Of a stretch of 64,000 nucleotides of DNA, positions 33,060 through 41,255 are shown one piece after another. The notes under the pieces are model-generated. The model was not told the DNA's origin. It saw only the letters and a program-made list of their open reading frames with translations, and did no database searches. Where the stretch lies: assembly GCF_013328815.1 (NCBI RefSeq), contig NZ_JABUHN010000001.1, positions 434,001 through 498,000 on the forward strand. Reading direction: 5' to 3'. Every line of letters starts with the position of its first letter. The first letter of the stretch is position 1. Position numbers and translations under genes: made by a program. This DNA is from Tabrizicola fusiformis. GTDB lineage: Bacteria; Pseudomonadota; Alphaproteobacteria; Rhodobacterales; Rhodobacteraceae.

Positions 33060-33743
33060 ATGGACCGCATCCTGATTGTCGAGGATGACCCGGAAACCGC
33101 CGAGGCCGTCGCGCAGGAAGTGCGTGCGCTGGGCTGCGAGCCGGTCTGGCTGGCGACGCTGGACGAAGGCGTTGCCGCCTCATCCCAGGATTTCCGGGTG
33201 ATCGTGCTGGACCGCATGTTGCCGGGGGGCGATGGGGTCGAGGCGATGGCGCGCATCCGCGCCGGGGGCAGCCGGGCGATGATCCTTGTGCTGTCGGCGC
33301 TGGGCCGGGCGGCGCAGCGGGTGGAGGGGCTGGAGAAGGGCGCGGATGATTATCTGCCCAAGCCCTTCGAGCCGGAAGAACTGCGCGCCCGCCTGCGCGC
33401 CCTGTTGCGGCGCGGCACGATTGAGGTGCTAGACAATGACCTTCTGGCCTTTGGCGATCTGGAAATTCGGCTGAAGGCGCGCACGGTGCATGTCCGCCGC
33501 GCCCATGTCGCCGTCAGTCCGAAAGAGTTTGAACTGATCACCTATTTCGCCCGCAATGCCGGGCAGGTGGTGACGCGGATGCAGCTTCTGGAAAACGTCT
33601 GGAAGCTGCATTTTGATCCCGGCACCAATGTGGTGGACGTGCATGTCGGCCGCTTGCGCCGCAAGCTGGAAGAGGCGGGTTCTGCCGCGATCCAGACCGC
33701 CCGGGGCGAGGGCTATGTCTTTGCACCGCTGAAGGCGGGATGA
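33060..33743 (+). CDS. OmpR-family response regulator
   Basis: A 227-residue DNA-binding response regulator. The receiver domain (1-115) has Asp9-Asp10, the phosphoacceptor Asp51 in VIVLDRMLPGGDG, and the conserved Lys101 in YLPKPFEPEELRARLRALLRR. The C-terminal winged-helix domain (about 130-225) has VAVSPKEFELITYFARNAGQVVTRMQLLENVW and NVVDVHVGRLRRKLEEAG. The kinase gene follows with an ATGA overlap. Position between the HtrA-like protease and a patatin lipoprotein suggests that it controls this envelope locus. Confidence 0.95.
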   Translation: MDRILIVEDDPETAEAVAQEVRALGCEPVWLATLDEGVAASSQDFRVIVLDRMLPGGDGVEAMARIRAGGSRAMILVLSALGRAAQRVEGLEKGADDYLPKPFEPEELRARLRALLRRGTIEVLDNDLLAFGDLEIRLKARTVHVRRAHVAVSPKEFELITYFARNAGQVVTRMQLLENVWKLHFDPGTNVVDVHVGRLRRKLEEAGSAAIQTARGEGYVFAPLKAG

Positions 33744-35095
33744 GCGAAAACCGCCCTCTTGCTGCAAGGGCCACGCTGCGGCTGGCGCTCTTGATGGCGG
33801 CGGCGGTGGCGGCGCTGTCGCTGATGGCGATGGCGCTGCAATACCGGCTGGTGGAAACCCGGATGACCGAGGCGGCGCGGGCGACGCTGACCGCCGATCT
33901 GGGCGGCTATGCGGCGCTCTATGAACAACGCCGGATCATCGCGCTGCGGCAGGCGATCGAATATCGCGCGGCGGCGCCCTCGGGCGCGGAAATGCTTTTG
34001 CTGCTGGACCGCCGGGGCAATGTGTTGGCGGGGACCGAAGCGCAATGGCCTGCTGGGCTGACGGCGCAGGGCGCGGGGTTCACCGTTGATCCGGCTGAGG
34101 AGTTTACCCAAGGCGGCACCCGTTGGCTGGCCGTCGCGCGGGAATTGCCGGGGGGGTTCCCGCTGCTGGTCGCGCGCTCGCTGGCGCCGGTCGATGCCAC
34201 ACTGGCCAGCCTGCGGCGCGGCATGGCGGCGTTGGGGCTGGCGCTGTTGCTCGCGGGCGCCGGGGTGGGCTGGCTGGCCGCGCGTTCGGTCATGCGGCGG
34301 ATCGGGCGGCTGAACGATCTGGCCGACCGGGTGGCGGGGGGCGAACTGTCGGCCCGCCTGCCCGGGCCGCGCAGCCGCGACGAATTTGGCCTGTTGGAAA
34401 CCCATGTTCACGGGATGCTGGACCGGATCGAGAACCTGAATCGCGCCACGCACCGCCTCTCGGACACGATCGCCCATGAACTGCGCACCCCCCTCAACCG
34501 GCTGATGCAGAAGCTGGGCCGGATCGAGGGGCAGGAAGAGGTGGTGGACGCCCTGCGCAGCGAAATCCGCCAATCGATCCGGGTCTTTGACTCGCTTCTG
34601 GATATCTCCCGGGCCGAGGCCGATCAGGGCTCGGGCGGCGGTCTGGTGCCGGTGGACCTGTCGGAAGTGGCGCAGGAGGTCTGGGAGCTTTACGAACCCA
34701 TGGCCGAGGACAAGGGCCTGCTTGTGCAGGCCGATGTGGCGCCGGGGCTGCGGGTGCTGGGCGACCGTAACCTGATCGCGCAAATGCTGTCGAACCTGAT
34801 CGACAATGCCATCAAATATTGCGGCCCCGGCGACAGCCTGCGCCTGACCCTGACCGAGGGCGCCGACCGCCATCTGATGCAGGTGGCCGACACCGGCCCC
34901 GGCCTGCCCGAAGACCTGCGGGCAGAGGCGTTTGACCGCTTTACCCGGGCCGAGCGGGACCGGGGGATCAAGGGCCATGGGCTTGGCCTCGCGCTGGTGC
35001 GCGCGATTGCCGCGCGCCATGGCGCCAAGCTTGAGATGCCTGCGGCGGAAAAGGGGTTTGTGCTGGATATCGGCTGGCCTAAACTCGCCTCCTGA
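33740..35095 (+). CDS. Two-component sensor histidine kinase
   Basis: A 451-residue inner-membrane kinase. Transmembrane helices lie at about 13-32 and 162-180, framing a roughly 125-residue periplasmic sensor domain. A HAMP segment (about 182-235, RIGRLNDLADRVAGGELSARLPGPRSRDEFG) follows. The dimerisation domain has the phosphoacceptor His246 in DTIAHELRTPLNRL. The ATPase domain shows NLIDNAIKYCG (N box), DTGPGLPEDL (G1), FDRFTRAERD (F) and GHGLGLALVRAI (G2). The partner regulator overlaps upstream. The periplasmic domain is not one I recognise; a signal from the envelope is likely. Confidence 0.95.
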   Translation: MSENRPLAARATLRLALLMAAAVAALSLMAMALQYRLVETRMTEAARATLTADLGGYAALYEQRRIIALRQAIEYRAAAPSGAEMLLLLDRRGNVLAGTEAQWPAGLTAQGAGFTVDPAEEFTQGGTRWLAVARELPGGFPLLVARSLAPVDATLASLRRGMAALGLALLLAGAGVGWLAARSVMRRIGRLNDLADRVAGGELSARLPGPRSRDEFGLLETHVHGMLDRIENLNRATHRLSDTIAHELRTPLNRLMQKLGRIEGQEEVVDALRSEIRQSIRVFDSLLDISRAEADQGSGGGLVPVDLSEVAQEVWELYEPMAEDKGLLVQADVAPGLRVLGDRNLIAQMLSNLIDNAIKYCGPGDSLRLTLTEGADRHLMQVADTGPGLPEDLRAEAFDRFTRAERDRGIKGHGLGLALVRAIAARHGAKLEMPAAEKGFVLDIGWPKLAS

Positions 35096-35116
35096 CGGGG
35101 GAGTGGGCCGATTCCA

Positions 35117-36565
35117 ATGAAAAAACTGGTGTTTTGTCTGGCCTTGCTGGCCGGTTGCGCGGCATGGAACCGGCCGATCAATCAGGCGTTGCAGGGCGAG
35201 AATGCCGCGCTGGTTGATGTCACCCCCGAAAGCATCGGCAAGGGAGAGCTTTATGTCGGTCTTGCCTTTTCGGGCGGCGGGATGCGGGCCTCGGCCTTTG
35301 CCTATGGGATGCTTGAGGAATTGCGGGCGCAAGGTGCCGTAACAGGCACGCCGAACGGGCTTCTGGATGATGTGCGGCTGGTCTCGGGTGTGTCGGGCGG
35401 GTCCGTCACGGCGGCGCAGTTCGGGCTTTACGGCCCGGCGGGGCTGACGGGTTACCGCGAGCGGTATCTTGTGACGAATGCCGAGAAATACATGGCCAAT
35501 TCGCCGTTCAACCCGGTGACCATCGTCAAGGGGCTGGCGGGCGGGGCCAACGGACGCAAGACCTTTGCCCGCTATCTGGATGAGGTGCTGTTCAAGGGGG
35601 CCACCTTTGGCGATCTGCGGGCGCGTTCCAAGATCAAGACATGGATCAACGCCACCGACATGGCGAACAACACGCCCTTCCTGTTTTCGCCCGAAACTTT
35701 TGATGCCCTGTGTTCCGACCTGTCAAAGCTGCCGATCTCGGAAGCGGTGGCGGCTTCGGCGGCCTTCCCCCTGGTCTTCACCCCGGTCGTGCTTGAGGCG
35801 CATCAGGGTGACTGCGGCTATAAAGAGCCGGACTGGCTGACAGCGGCCCGCAACAACCCCGAGGCGACGGCGGCGATGAAGGCGCAGGGCCGGGCGCTGG
35901 AAAGCTATGCCAATCCCGAAGAGGTGAAATACGTCAAACTGCTGGATGGCGGCATCACCGACAACTTCGGCACCACCGGCCTTGCTGTGGAGCGTGCCCG
36001 CGCGCAGGCGCCCTATGCGCCGATGACGCCGGAAGAGGCGGTGCGGATGAAGCGGATGCTGTTTCTGGTCGCCAACGCGGGGGTTGAGGCGGATTACGGC
36101 TGGACCCAGAAAATCCCCGGCCCGGGGGGCGTGGGCCTTGGCATGTCGATCGCCACGGCCTCGATGTCTGCCGCCACAAGGTCGGGCTATGACGCGATGC
36201 GCGGTGAGTTGCGGCAATGGGAGGCCGAGCTGATCGAATGGCGCTGCGCCCTGCCCCCGGGCGAGGTGCGGCGGCTGCGCGGCACGCTGGACGGCTGGGA
36301 TTGCAGCGACCTGAAGCTGTTCATCGGGCAGGCGAGTTTCGAAGGTGTTCCTGCCGACATGCGCAAGAAGCTGAACAAGGTGCCGACCCGGCTGAAGCTG
36401 AAAACCGAGGAAGTCGATCTGGTGATCGAGGCCGGGCGGCTGGCCACCCGCGCCACGCCCGAATTCAACGGCTTTCTCGCCTCGCTGGAGGGCAATGACG
36501 TGGACGCCCGCATTCAGAAGGGCATCGCAGCGGGCGGGCGGCGGATTGCGCCGGTCAGCAATTAG
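35117..36565 (+). CDS. Patatin-like phospholipase lipoprotein
   Basis: A 482-residue predicted lipoprotein: signal MKKLVFCLALLAGC with lipobox LLAG-Cys14. The patatin fold shows the oxyanion loop FSGGGMRASAFAYGMLEEL, the nucleophile Ser93 in SGVSGGSV, and the catalytic Asp277 in LLDGGITDNFG. Such enzymes hydrolyse phospholipids or other acyl esters; the lipid anchor would place it on the outer or inner membrane facing the periplasm. Unlike short patatins it has an extra C-terminal part (about 300-482), including RRLRGTLDGWDCSDLKLFIG. It follows the histidine kinase gene by 21 bases and is probably in the same operon. Confidence 0.9.
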   Translation: MKKLVFCLALLAGCAAWNRPINQALQGENAALVDVTPESIGKGELYVGLAFSGGGMRASAFAYGMLEELRAQGAVTGTPNGLLDDVRLVSGVSGGSVTAAQFGLYGPAGLTGYRERYLVTNAEKYMANSPFNPVTIVKGLAGGANGRKTFARYLDEVLFKGATFGDLRARSKIKTWINATDMANNTPFLFSPETFDALCSDLSKLPISEAVAASAAFPLVFTPVVLEAHQGDCGYKEPDWLTAARNNPEATAAMKAQGRALESYANPEEVKYVKLLDGGITDNFGTTGLAVERARAQAPYAPMTPEEAVRMKRMLFLVANAGVEADYGWTQKIPGPGGVGLGMSIATASMSAATRSGYDAMRGELRQWEAELIEWRCALPPGEVRRLRGTLDGWDCSDLKLFIGQASFEGVPADMRKKLNKVPTRLKLKTEEVDLVIEAGRLATRATPEFNGFLASLEGNDVDARIQKGIAAGGRRIAPVSN

Positions 36566-36567
36566 GG

Positions 36568-36593
36568 CAGGGCGCGCTTGGGGCCGCGCCCTG
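36568..36593. terminator. Hairpin between converging genes
   Basis: CAGGGCGCG (36568-36576) pairs with CGCGCCCTG (36585-36593), directly after the patatin gene stop and facing the convergent gene at 36617. There is no T-run on either side, so its strength as a terminator is doubtful. Confidence 0.4.
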
Positions 36594-36616
36594 GGATAGT
36601 TGAGCCAAATGAAAGA

Positions 36617-36967
36617 TCAGCCGGTTTGCAGCATCGGGCCGAGCATCTCGGTCAGAGCGGCGAGGGCTTCGTCGCGGTTCTCGCAGCGGGCGGGCAGGCG
36701 GATGGCGACGCTGGTGGCCCAGCCAAAGCGCGGCGCGGCTTCGGCGGTGAGGGCGATTTCCAGCCCCTTCGGCGTTAGGCTGACGGCGGCCAGCGCCTCA
36801 TCATCGCCGAATTCTTCGTCGTTCACCTCAAACCAGACTGCACCGCCCTCTACCGGCTGGCGGAACAGGGCATAACCTTCGTCATCCTCTTCGACGAAAC
36901 CGACAAAGCGGAAACCGTCGTCTTCGGTGACGGTGGCATAGGCGGCTTTCAGGGTGAGGTCGGCCAT
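36617..36967 (-). CDS. Hypothetical acidic protein, 116 residues
   Basis: I do not recognise a named family. The protein is small and strongly acidic, with strand-like alternating patterns: VTEDDGFRFVGFVEEDDEGYALFRQP, AVWFEVNDEEFGDDEALAAVSLTPKGLEIALT, then a charged helix CENRDEALAALTEMLGPML at the end. There is no signal peptide or membrane segment, so it is probably cytosolic. The ATG at 36967 (MADLTLKAAYATV) lies 11 bases after the LysE gene stop, so the two are in one transcript with hemF. Coding statistics match the neighbourhood. Confidence 0.65.
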   Translation of the reverse strand: MADLTLKAAYATVTEDDGFRFVGFVEEDDEGYALFRQPVEGGAVWFEVNDEEFGDDEALAAVSLTPKGLEIALTAEAAPRFGWATSVAIRLPARCENRDEALAALTEMLGPMLQTG

Positions 36968-36978
36968 GGGAACTCCGT

Positions 36979-37581
36979 TCAGGTTTCGAGCGCGACCCAA
37001 AGGGCCATGAGGGTAAGGGTGGCCGCCCCGACGCGGTGCAGCCGGGCCGAGATGACGGGATCGGCGGCAAGGCGCCCTGCGGTTCCGGCGGCAGCGACCA
37101 CGGCCAGATGGACCGCCGTGGCGATGGCGACATAAAGCGTTGCCAATGCGGCGCTTTCGCCGCGCCCGGCGCCGGGCGGCAGGAAACCGGGCAGGATCAG
37201 CAGAAAGAACAGCGCCGCCTTGGGGTTCAGCAGATTGGTGAGCAGGCCGCGGGAAAATGCCTGTCCCATCGTCTCGCCGCCGCCGGCGCGGTGGTGCGCC
37301 GGATCGCGGGCATCCCGCCAGCTTTCCCAGGCCAGCCAGAGCAGGAACCCTACCCCGGCCCAGCGCAGCGCCGTCAGAAGCGGCGGATGCGCCGAGATCA
37401 GCGCGCCGACGCCCAGCGACAAAAGCCCGCCCATCGCCGCCAGCCCCGCCGCCACACCCAGAACGGCGGCAAAAGCGGTGCGCCGCCCCTCGGTCGCCGC
37501 CAGAAGGGCGAGCCAGATCATGTTGGGGCCGGGCGTCAGCTCGATCACCAGCGCGGTGGCGGCAAAGGGCAGCAGTTGCAT
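36979..37581 (-). CDS. LysE family amino acid exporter
   Basis: A 200-residue inner-membrane protein with six hydrophobic helices. It has the LysE/RhtB start: TALVIELTPGPNMIWLALLAATEGRRTAFAAVLGVAAGL, where the TPGP motif is the family mark. The second half has FSRGLLTNLLNPKAALFFLLILPGFL, the equally conserved NPK block. Such proteins export lysine, threonine, homoserine or similar amino acids. The ATG at 37581 is chosen over a TTG at 37602 that would overlap hemF. It lies four bases after the hemF stop. Confidence 0.92.
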   Translation of the reverse strand: MQLLPFAATALVIELTPGPNMIWLALLAATEGRRTAFAAVLGVAAGLAAMGGLLSLGVGALISAHPPLLTALRWAGVGFLLWLAWESWRDARDPAHHRAGGGETMGQAFSRGLLTNLLNPKAALFFLLILPGFLPPGAGRGESAALATLYVAIATAVHLAVVAAAGTAGRLAADPVISARLHRVGAATLTLMALWVALET

Positions 37582-37585
37582 CGTC

Positions 37586-38449
37586 TCAATGCCATTTGGC
37601 AAGCGGCGGCAGGCTCATCAGCACGGCATTGGCATCATGGCCGGTTTCCAGCCCGAATTTCGTGCCCCGGTCATAGACGAGGTTGTATTCGGCATAAAGC
37701 CCGCGATGGACAAGCTGGGTGTCGCGGTCGGCCTCGGTCCAGGGGGTTTGCAGGCGGGCCTCGGTCACCGGCAGGAAGGCGGGCAGGAACGCCTCGCCCA
37801 CGGCGCGGGTAAAGGCGAAATCGGCCTCCCAACTGCCCGAGTTCAGATCGTCATAGAAGATGCCGCCGACGCCCCGCGCCCGGCCCCGGTGCGGGACGAA
37901 GAAATATTCATCCGCCCAAGCCTTGAAGCGGGGGTAATAGGCCGGGTCATGGGCGTCGCAGGCGGCTTGCATCCGGCCATGGAAATGTGTGGTGTCAGCG
38001 GGATATTCGATGCAGGGGTTCAGATCGGCCCCGCCGCCGAACCATGCGGCCCCCGGCGTCCAGAACATCCGCGTGTTCATGTGGACGGCGGGGCAATGCG
38101 GATTGACCATATGGGCCACAAGGCTGATGCCCGAGGCCCAGAAGCGCGGGTCTTTGTCCATGCCGGGCACGCCGCGCGCGGCCATGGCGCGCTGTGCCTT
38201 GTCACCAAGGGTGCCGTGGACCTCGGACCAGTTGACGCCGACCTTTTCAAAGACGGTGCCGCCGCGCATCACGCTCATCAACCCGCCGCCGCCATCGGTG
38301 CGGGTGGTGGGGGTCACCTCGAACCGGCCGGGCGCGCGGGCGCCGGCATGGCGGGTTTCAAGGTCTTCAAAGGCGGCGACAATCTGGTCGCGCAGGCTGC
38401 GGAACCATTGGGCGGCACGGGCCTTGCGGTCGGTGAAATCGTCGGACAT
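37586..38449 (-). CDS. hemF: Oxygen-dependent coproporphyrinogen III oxidase
   Basis: Converts coproporphyrinogen III to protoporphyrinogen IX with molecular oxygen in haem synthesis. It has 287 residues. Conserved segments are GGGGLMSVMRGGTVFEKVGVNWSEVHG, NPHCPAVHMNTRMFWT, AWFGGGADLNPCIEY, GRARGVGGIFYDDL, and RGLYAEYNLVYDRGTKFGLETG near the end. These cover the substrate and dimer regions of HemF. The ATG at 38449 gives MSDDFTDRKARAAQWF. It is the first gene of a probable operon with the LysE exporter and the acidic protein, and it completes, with hemE and hemC in this window, the aerobic branch. Confidence 0.97.
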   Translation of the reverse strand: MSDDFTDRKARAAQWFRSLRDQIVAAFEDLETRHAGARAPGRFEVTPTTRTDGGGGLMSVMRGGTVFEKVGVNWSEVHGTLGDKAQRAMAARGVPGMDKDPRFWASGISLVAHMVNPHCPAVHMNTRMFWTPGAAWFGGGADLNPCIEYPADTTHFHGRMQAACDAHDPAYYPRFKAWADEYFFVPHRGRARGVGGIFYDDLNSGSWEADFAFTRAVGEAFLPAFLPVTEARLQTPWTEADRDTQLVHRGLYAEYNLVYDRGTKFGLETGHDANAVLMSLPPLAKWH

Positions 38450-38536
38450 CGGGCGGGCCTCCTCTGGATGCCCTTCGTTAGCACCGGGGGCCGGCAGGCT
38501 CAACGCGGCTGATATGGCATAGCACGGCAGAGCGGC

Positions 38537-38542
38537 TATACT
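38537..38542 (+). promoter_or_regulatory. Candidate -10 element TATACT
   Basis: TATACT lies 26 bases before the lipoprotein start, a good -10 match, but no clear -35 is seen 16-18 bases upstream (TGGCAT at best). GGAGG follows just before the gene. Confidence 0.35.
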
Positions 38543-38567
38543 GGGCGGGTGTTTTCAGGAGGTTGCG

Positions 38568-38966
38568 ATGAAACGTCTGGCCTTGCCCGCCCTCATGGTG
38601 CTGTCGGCCTGTGGCACGCCGCAGGAACAGTGCATTTCGGCGGCCACCCGTGACATGCGGATGGTGGACCGGCTGATCGCCGAGGCCGAGGGCAATCTGG
38701 CCCGCGGCTATGGCTATCAGGAGGTGACGGTCTGGACGACGCGCTGGGTGCGCTGCGGCCCGCTGCCGCCGCCCCATGCCGAGGGCGAGCCGCCCGCCAA
38801 GCCGCAGCTTTGTCTGGACGAAGTGCCCGAGACCATCCGCAAGCCGGTGGCGCTGGATCTGGGGGCCGAGGCGCAGAAGCTGGCCGGGCTGAAGGCCAAG
38901 CGGGCAGCACAGGCCAAGGCAGCGGCGCCACAAATCGCCGCCTGCAAGGCCGAATATCCCGAATAG
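38568..38966 (+). CDS. Small lipoprotein, function unknown
   Basis: A 132-residue predicted lipoprotein: MKRLALPALMVLSAC with lipobox VLSA-Cys15. The mature part has a DMRMVDRLIAEAEGNLARGYGYQ helix, a WTTRWVRCGPLPPP turn, further cysteines, and an Ala/Lys-rich C-terminal helix (AQKLAGLKAKRAAQAKAAAPQIAACKAEYPE). The role is unknown; membrane attachment follows from the lipobox. AGGAGG lies before the ATG. It converges on the SDR gene with only four bases between the stops. Confidence 0.75.
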   Translation: MKRLALPALMVLSACGTPQEQCISAATRDMRMVDRLIAEAEGNLARGYGYQEVTVWTTRWVRCGPLPPPHAEGEPPAKPQLCLDEVPETIRKPVALDLGAEAQKLAGLKAKRAAQAKAAAPQIAACKAEYPE

Positions 38967-38970
38967 CGCC

Positions 38971-39780
38971 CTAATGCGCCGGGGCAGAGACGCCATCAAG
39001 CAGGCTGCGCCCGCCATCCACCACCAGAACCTGCCCGGTCACGAAGGCAGCGGCGTCAGAGGCAAGGTATTGCACCGTCTCGACGATTTCGGTTGCCGGG
39101 GCGATGCGGCCCAGCGGCGTCGCGGACTCGATCGCGGGGCGCCAGCCGGGTTCTTCGCGCAAGAGGTTTTGCAGGCTGGCCGACATCACCGACCCCAGCG
39201 AGACCGCATTCACCCGGATGCGTTTCGGCGCCAGTGTCAGGGCCAGCGCACGGGTCATCTGTTCGACCGCGGCGCAAGAGATGGAATAGCCCATCAGCGT
39301 GGACAGCGTGCGCTGCGAGGTGATCGACGACAGGTTGATGATGGTGCCCGCCATGGCCGTGGTGTCTTCGTCGCGTTCGGCCTGCTGGATCATGCGCTTG
39401 GCCGTCATCTGCGACACGCGCAGCGCGGTCATCAGGTTCTGTTGCAGCATATCCTCGACGCAATCGGCGCCCAGCATCATCGGGTCCGAGCGTTTCATCA
39501 CGCGCGAGGCATTGACCAGAATATCCACCCGGTCAAAGGCGTCGATGGTGGCGGAAAGCAGGTTGGTGATGGCCAGCTTTTCGCGCAGGTCACCTGCGAA
39601 CATCCGCACGGCGCCTTCGCTGCGGGCCTCGTCGCCGATTTCGGCCTCAAGCTTGCCTTCGTCCATGTCGGCGAACATCACGCGGGCACCGCGGTCAAGG
39701 AAATGGCGGGCGATGGCAAGGCCAATCCCGTTGGCCGCGCCGGTAACAATGGCGGTCTTGCCGGTGATCGAAAAGGACAT
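38971..39780 (-). CDS. Short-chain dehydrogenase/reductase family protein lacking the catalytic lysine
   Basis: A 269-residue SDR-fold protein. The nucleotide-binding motif TGAANGIG (residues 13-20) and the FADMD acidic position suit NAD. The NNAG structural motif is changed to VNAS (89-92). The active-site serine is present in INLSSI (151/152) and the tyrosine at 165 (MGYSISCAAVE), but position 169, normally Lys of YxxxK, is Cys. No Lys occurs at the Y-x6-K spacing of FabI-type SDRs either. The C-terminal region (TPLGRIAPATEIVETVQYLASDAAAFVTGQVLVVDGG) is standard. It may bind NAD(H) without normal dehydrogenase activity. Confidence 0.85.
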   Translation of the reverse strand: MSFSITGKTAIVTGAANGIGLAIARHFLDRGARVMFADMDEGKLEAEIGDEARSEGAVRMFAGDLREKLAITNLLSATIDAFDRVDILVNASRVMKRSDPMMLGADCVEDMLQQNLMTALRVSQMTAKRMIQQAERDEDTTAMAGTIINLSSITSQRTLSTLMGYSISCAAVEQMTRALALTLAPKRIRVNAVSLGSVMSASLQNLLREEPGWRPAIESATPLGRIAPATEIVETVQYLASDAAAFVTGQVLVVDGGRSLLDGVSAPAH

Positions 39781-39795
39781 CGGAGGTCTCCGGTT

Positions 39796-40779
39796 TCAGC
39801 GCGCCCGGATCGGCAGGGCAGCGCGGGTCAGCCTGAAGGCGGCGTCGCCGCCAATCTCCTCGACCTGACGGAAGAGGATGGTGAGGCTGCGATCATAGGG
39901 CAGATGGCGGTTGGCCACCAGCCAGAGGCTGCCCGAGGGGGTCAGGTAACGGTGGGCGGCGCGGATGAACGCCTCGCCCAAGGCAGGATCGGGCGCGCGG
40001 CCGGTGTGAAACGGCGGGTTCATCACCACCGCATCCCAGAGTTTGGAGGGCTTGAAGGCGGGGACATCGGCCCAATGGAACCGCGCCCGCGGGTCTGGCA
40101 GGTTCACCTTTGCACAGGCCAGCGCCTCGGCCTCGGCCTCGACCAGATCCAGTTCGGCCACGCCGTCGCGTGCGAGGATGGCACGCGACAGACAACCCCA
40201 GCCGGCGCCCAGATCGGCCACCCTTGGGGGCAGTCGGGCGGGAAGCGCCGCCGCCAGCAGGGCCGAGCCACGATCCGGCCCATCGGCGGAAAAACAGAAG
40301 GGGCCGGTGGTAAAGCCTTCGACCTGCCGGGGCTGCGCGGCCCAGCCTGCCGGGGGCGGGGCAGCGCGCAACACCACCGCCTTGCCATGGGCTTTGGACA
40401 GAACCTCACCCATCAGCAGCCCTTCGGCGCGACAGGTTTTGATGATCGCCTCGATCCCGTCGGTCTTTTGCCCGTCCAAGAGCAGGGGCGCGCCGGGGGG
40501 CAGGGCGGCCAGCCCTTCGGCCAGCAGGGCAAGGGCAGCGGCGCGGGCGCGTGGCAGGCAGACCACGGCAGCGGCAAAGGGGCCGTCGCCGCTGGTCGCA
40601 TAGCCTGCCTTCTGAAAGTGGTGAAAATCCGGGCGAAAGCCGGTGCGCACCACCACGCGGTCGCGCGGCAGGGGCGACAGATCGTCACCGGCGCGGGGGC
40701 GCAACACCAGAATGCCGCCCGCGGGCGGCAGCACCAAGGCACCCTCGTTCAGCGCCAGTTCAAGCCGCGCGGCCAGCAT
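39796..40779 (-). CDS. Class I SAM-dependent methyltransferase, RsmC-like
   Basis: A 327-residue methyltransferase with the two-domain shape of RsmC/RlmG-type rRNA guanine-N2 methyltransferases. The N-terminal half (about 1-150) is a degenerate Rossmann-like domain. The C-terminal half has the SAM motif VADLGAGWGCLSRAIL near 190, LDLVEAEAEALACAKVNL, and the catalytic VMNPPFHTGRAPD near 255. RsmC modifies G1207 of 16S rRNA; the assignment to that exact site is by family resemblance only. It starts 15 bases before the SDR gene, so the two may be co-transcribed. Confidence 0.82.
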   Translation of the reverse strand: MLAARLELALNEGALVLPPAGGILVLRPRAGDDLSPLPRDRVVVRTGFRPDFHHFQKAGYATSGDGPFAAAVVCLPRARAAALALLAEGLAALPPGAPLLLDGQKTDGIEAIIKTCRAEGLLMGEVLSKAHGKAVVLRAAPPPAGWAAQPRQVEGFTTGPFCFSADGPDRGSALLAAALPARLPPRVADLGAGWGCLSRAILARDGVAELDLVEAEAEALACAKVNLPDPRARFHWADVPAFKPSKLWDAVVMNPPFHTGRAPDPALGEAFIRAAHRYLTPSGSLWLVANRHLPYDRSLTILFRQVEEIGGDAAFRLTRAALPIRAR

Positions 40780-40794
40780 CGCCCGACCCCGCGC

Positions 40795-41124
40795 CTATTC
40801 CTTTTCCATGGTGCATTGCAGCGGATGCTGATGCCGGCGGGCGAAATCCATCACCTGCGCCACCTTGGTTTCGGCGATCTCAAAGCTGAAGACACCGACA
40901 ACCGCCAGCCCCTTCTTATGCACCGTCAGCATGATTTCAAAGGCTTGCGCGTGGTTCAGGCCAAAGAACCGTTCCAGCACATGCACCACGAATTCCATCG
41001 GCGTATAGTCGTCATTCAGCAGCATCACCTTGTAAAGCGGCGGGCGCTGGGTGCGCGTCTTGGTCTTGGTCAACAGCGAGGTGTCGTCGCCGGGGCCATT
41101 GGGGCCAGAGGACTTGTCAGACAT
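40795..41124 (-). CDS. clpS: ATP-dependent Clp protease adaptor ClpS
   Basis: An adaptor of 109 residues that delivers N-end-rule substrates to ClpAP. A flexible N-terminal tail (1-30) is followed by the core: [58 protein letters not shown]. The [11 protein letters not shown] block and the HxxG region form the pocket for the N-terminal residue. The ATG at 41124 begins MSDKSSGPN; the frame is open for another 40 codons that do not look coding. clpA is not next to it. Confidence 0.96.
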   Translation of the reverse strand: MSDKSSGPNGPGDDTSLLTKTKTRTQRPPLYKVMLLNDDYTPMEFVVHVLERFFGLNHAQAFEIMLTVHKKGLAVVGVFSFEIAETKVAQVMDFARRHQHPLQCTMEKE

Positions 41125-41255
41125 GACGGGTGCGCGCAGGGGCAAGGAAACCTCGCAAGGGGATTCGGAAACATCAGGGTTGCCGCGCACTATAGCGGAT
41201 TTCCGGCTTGCGAAAAGGCCCCGGGCGGAACAGCTTGCCCGCAAAGGAGGAATCC

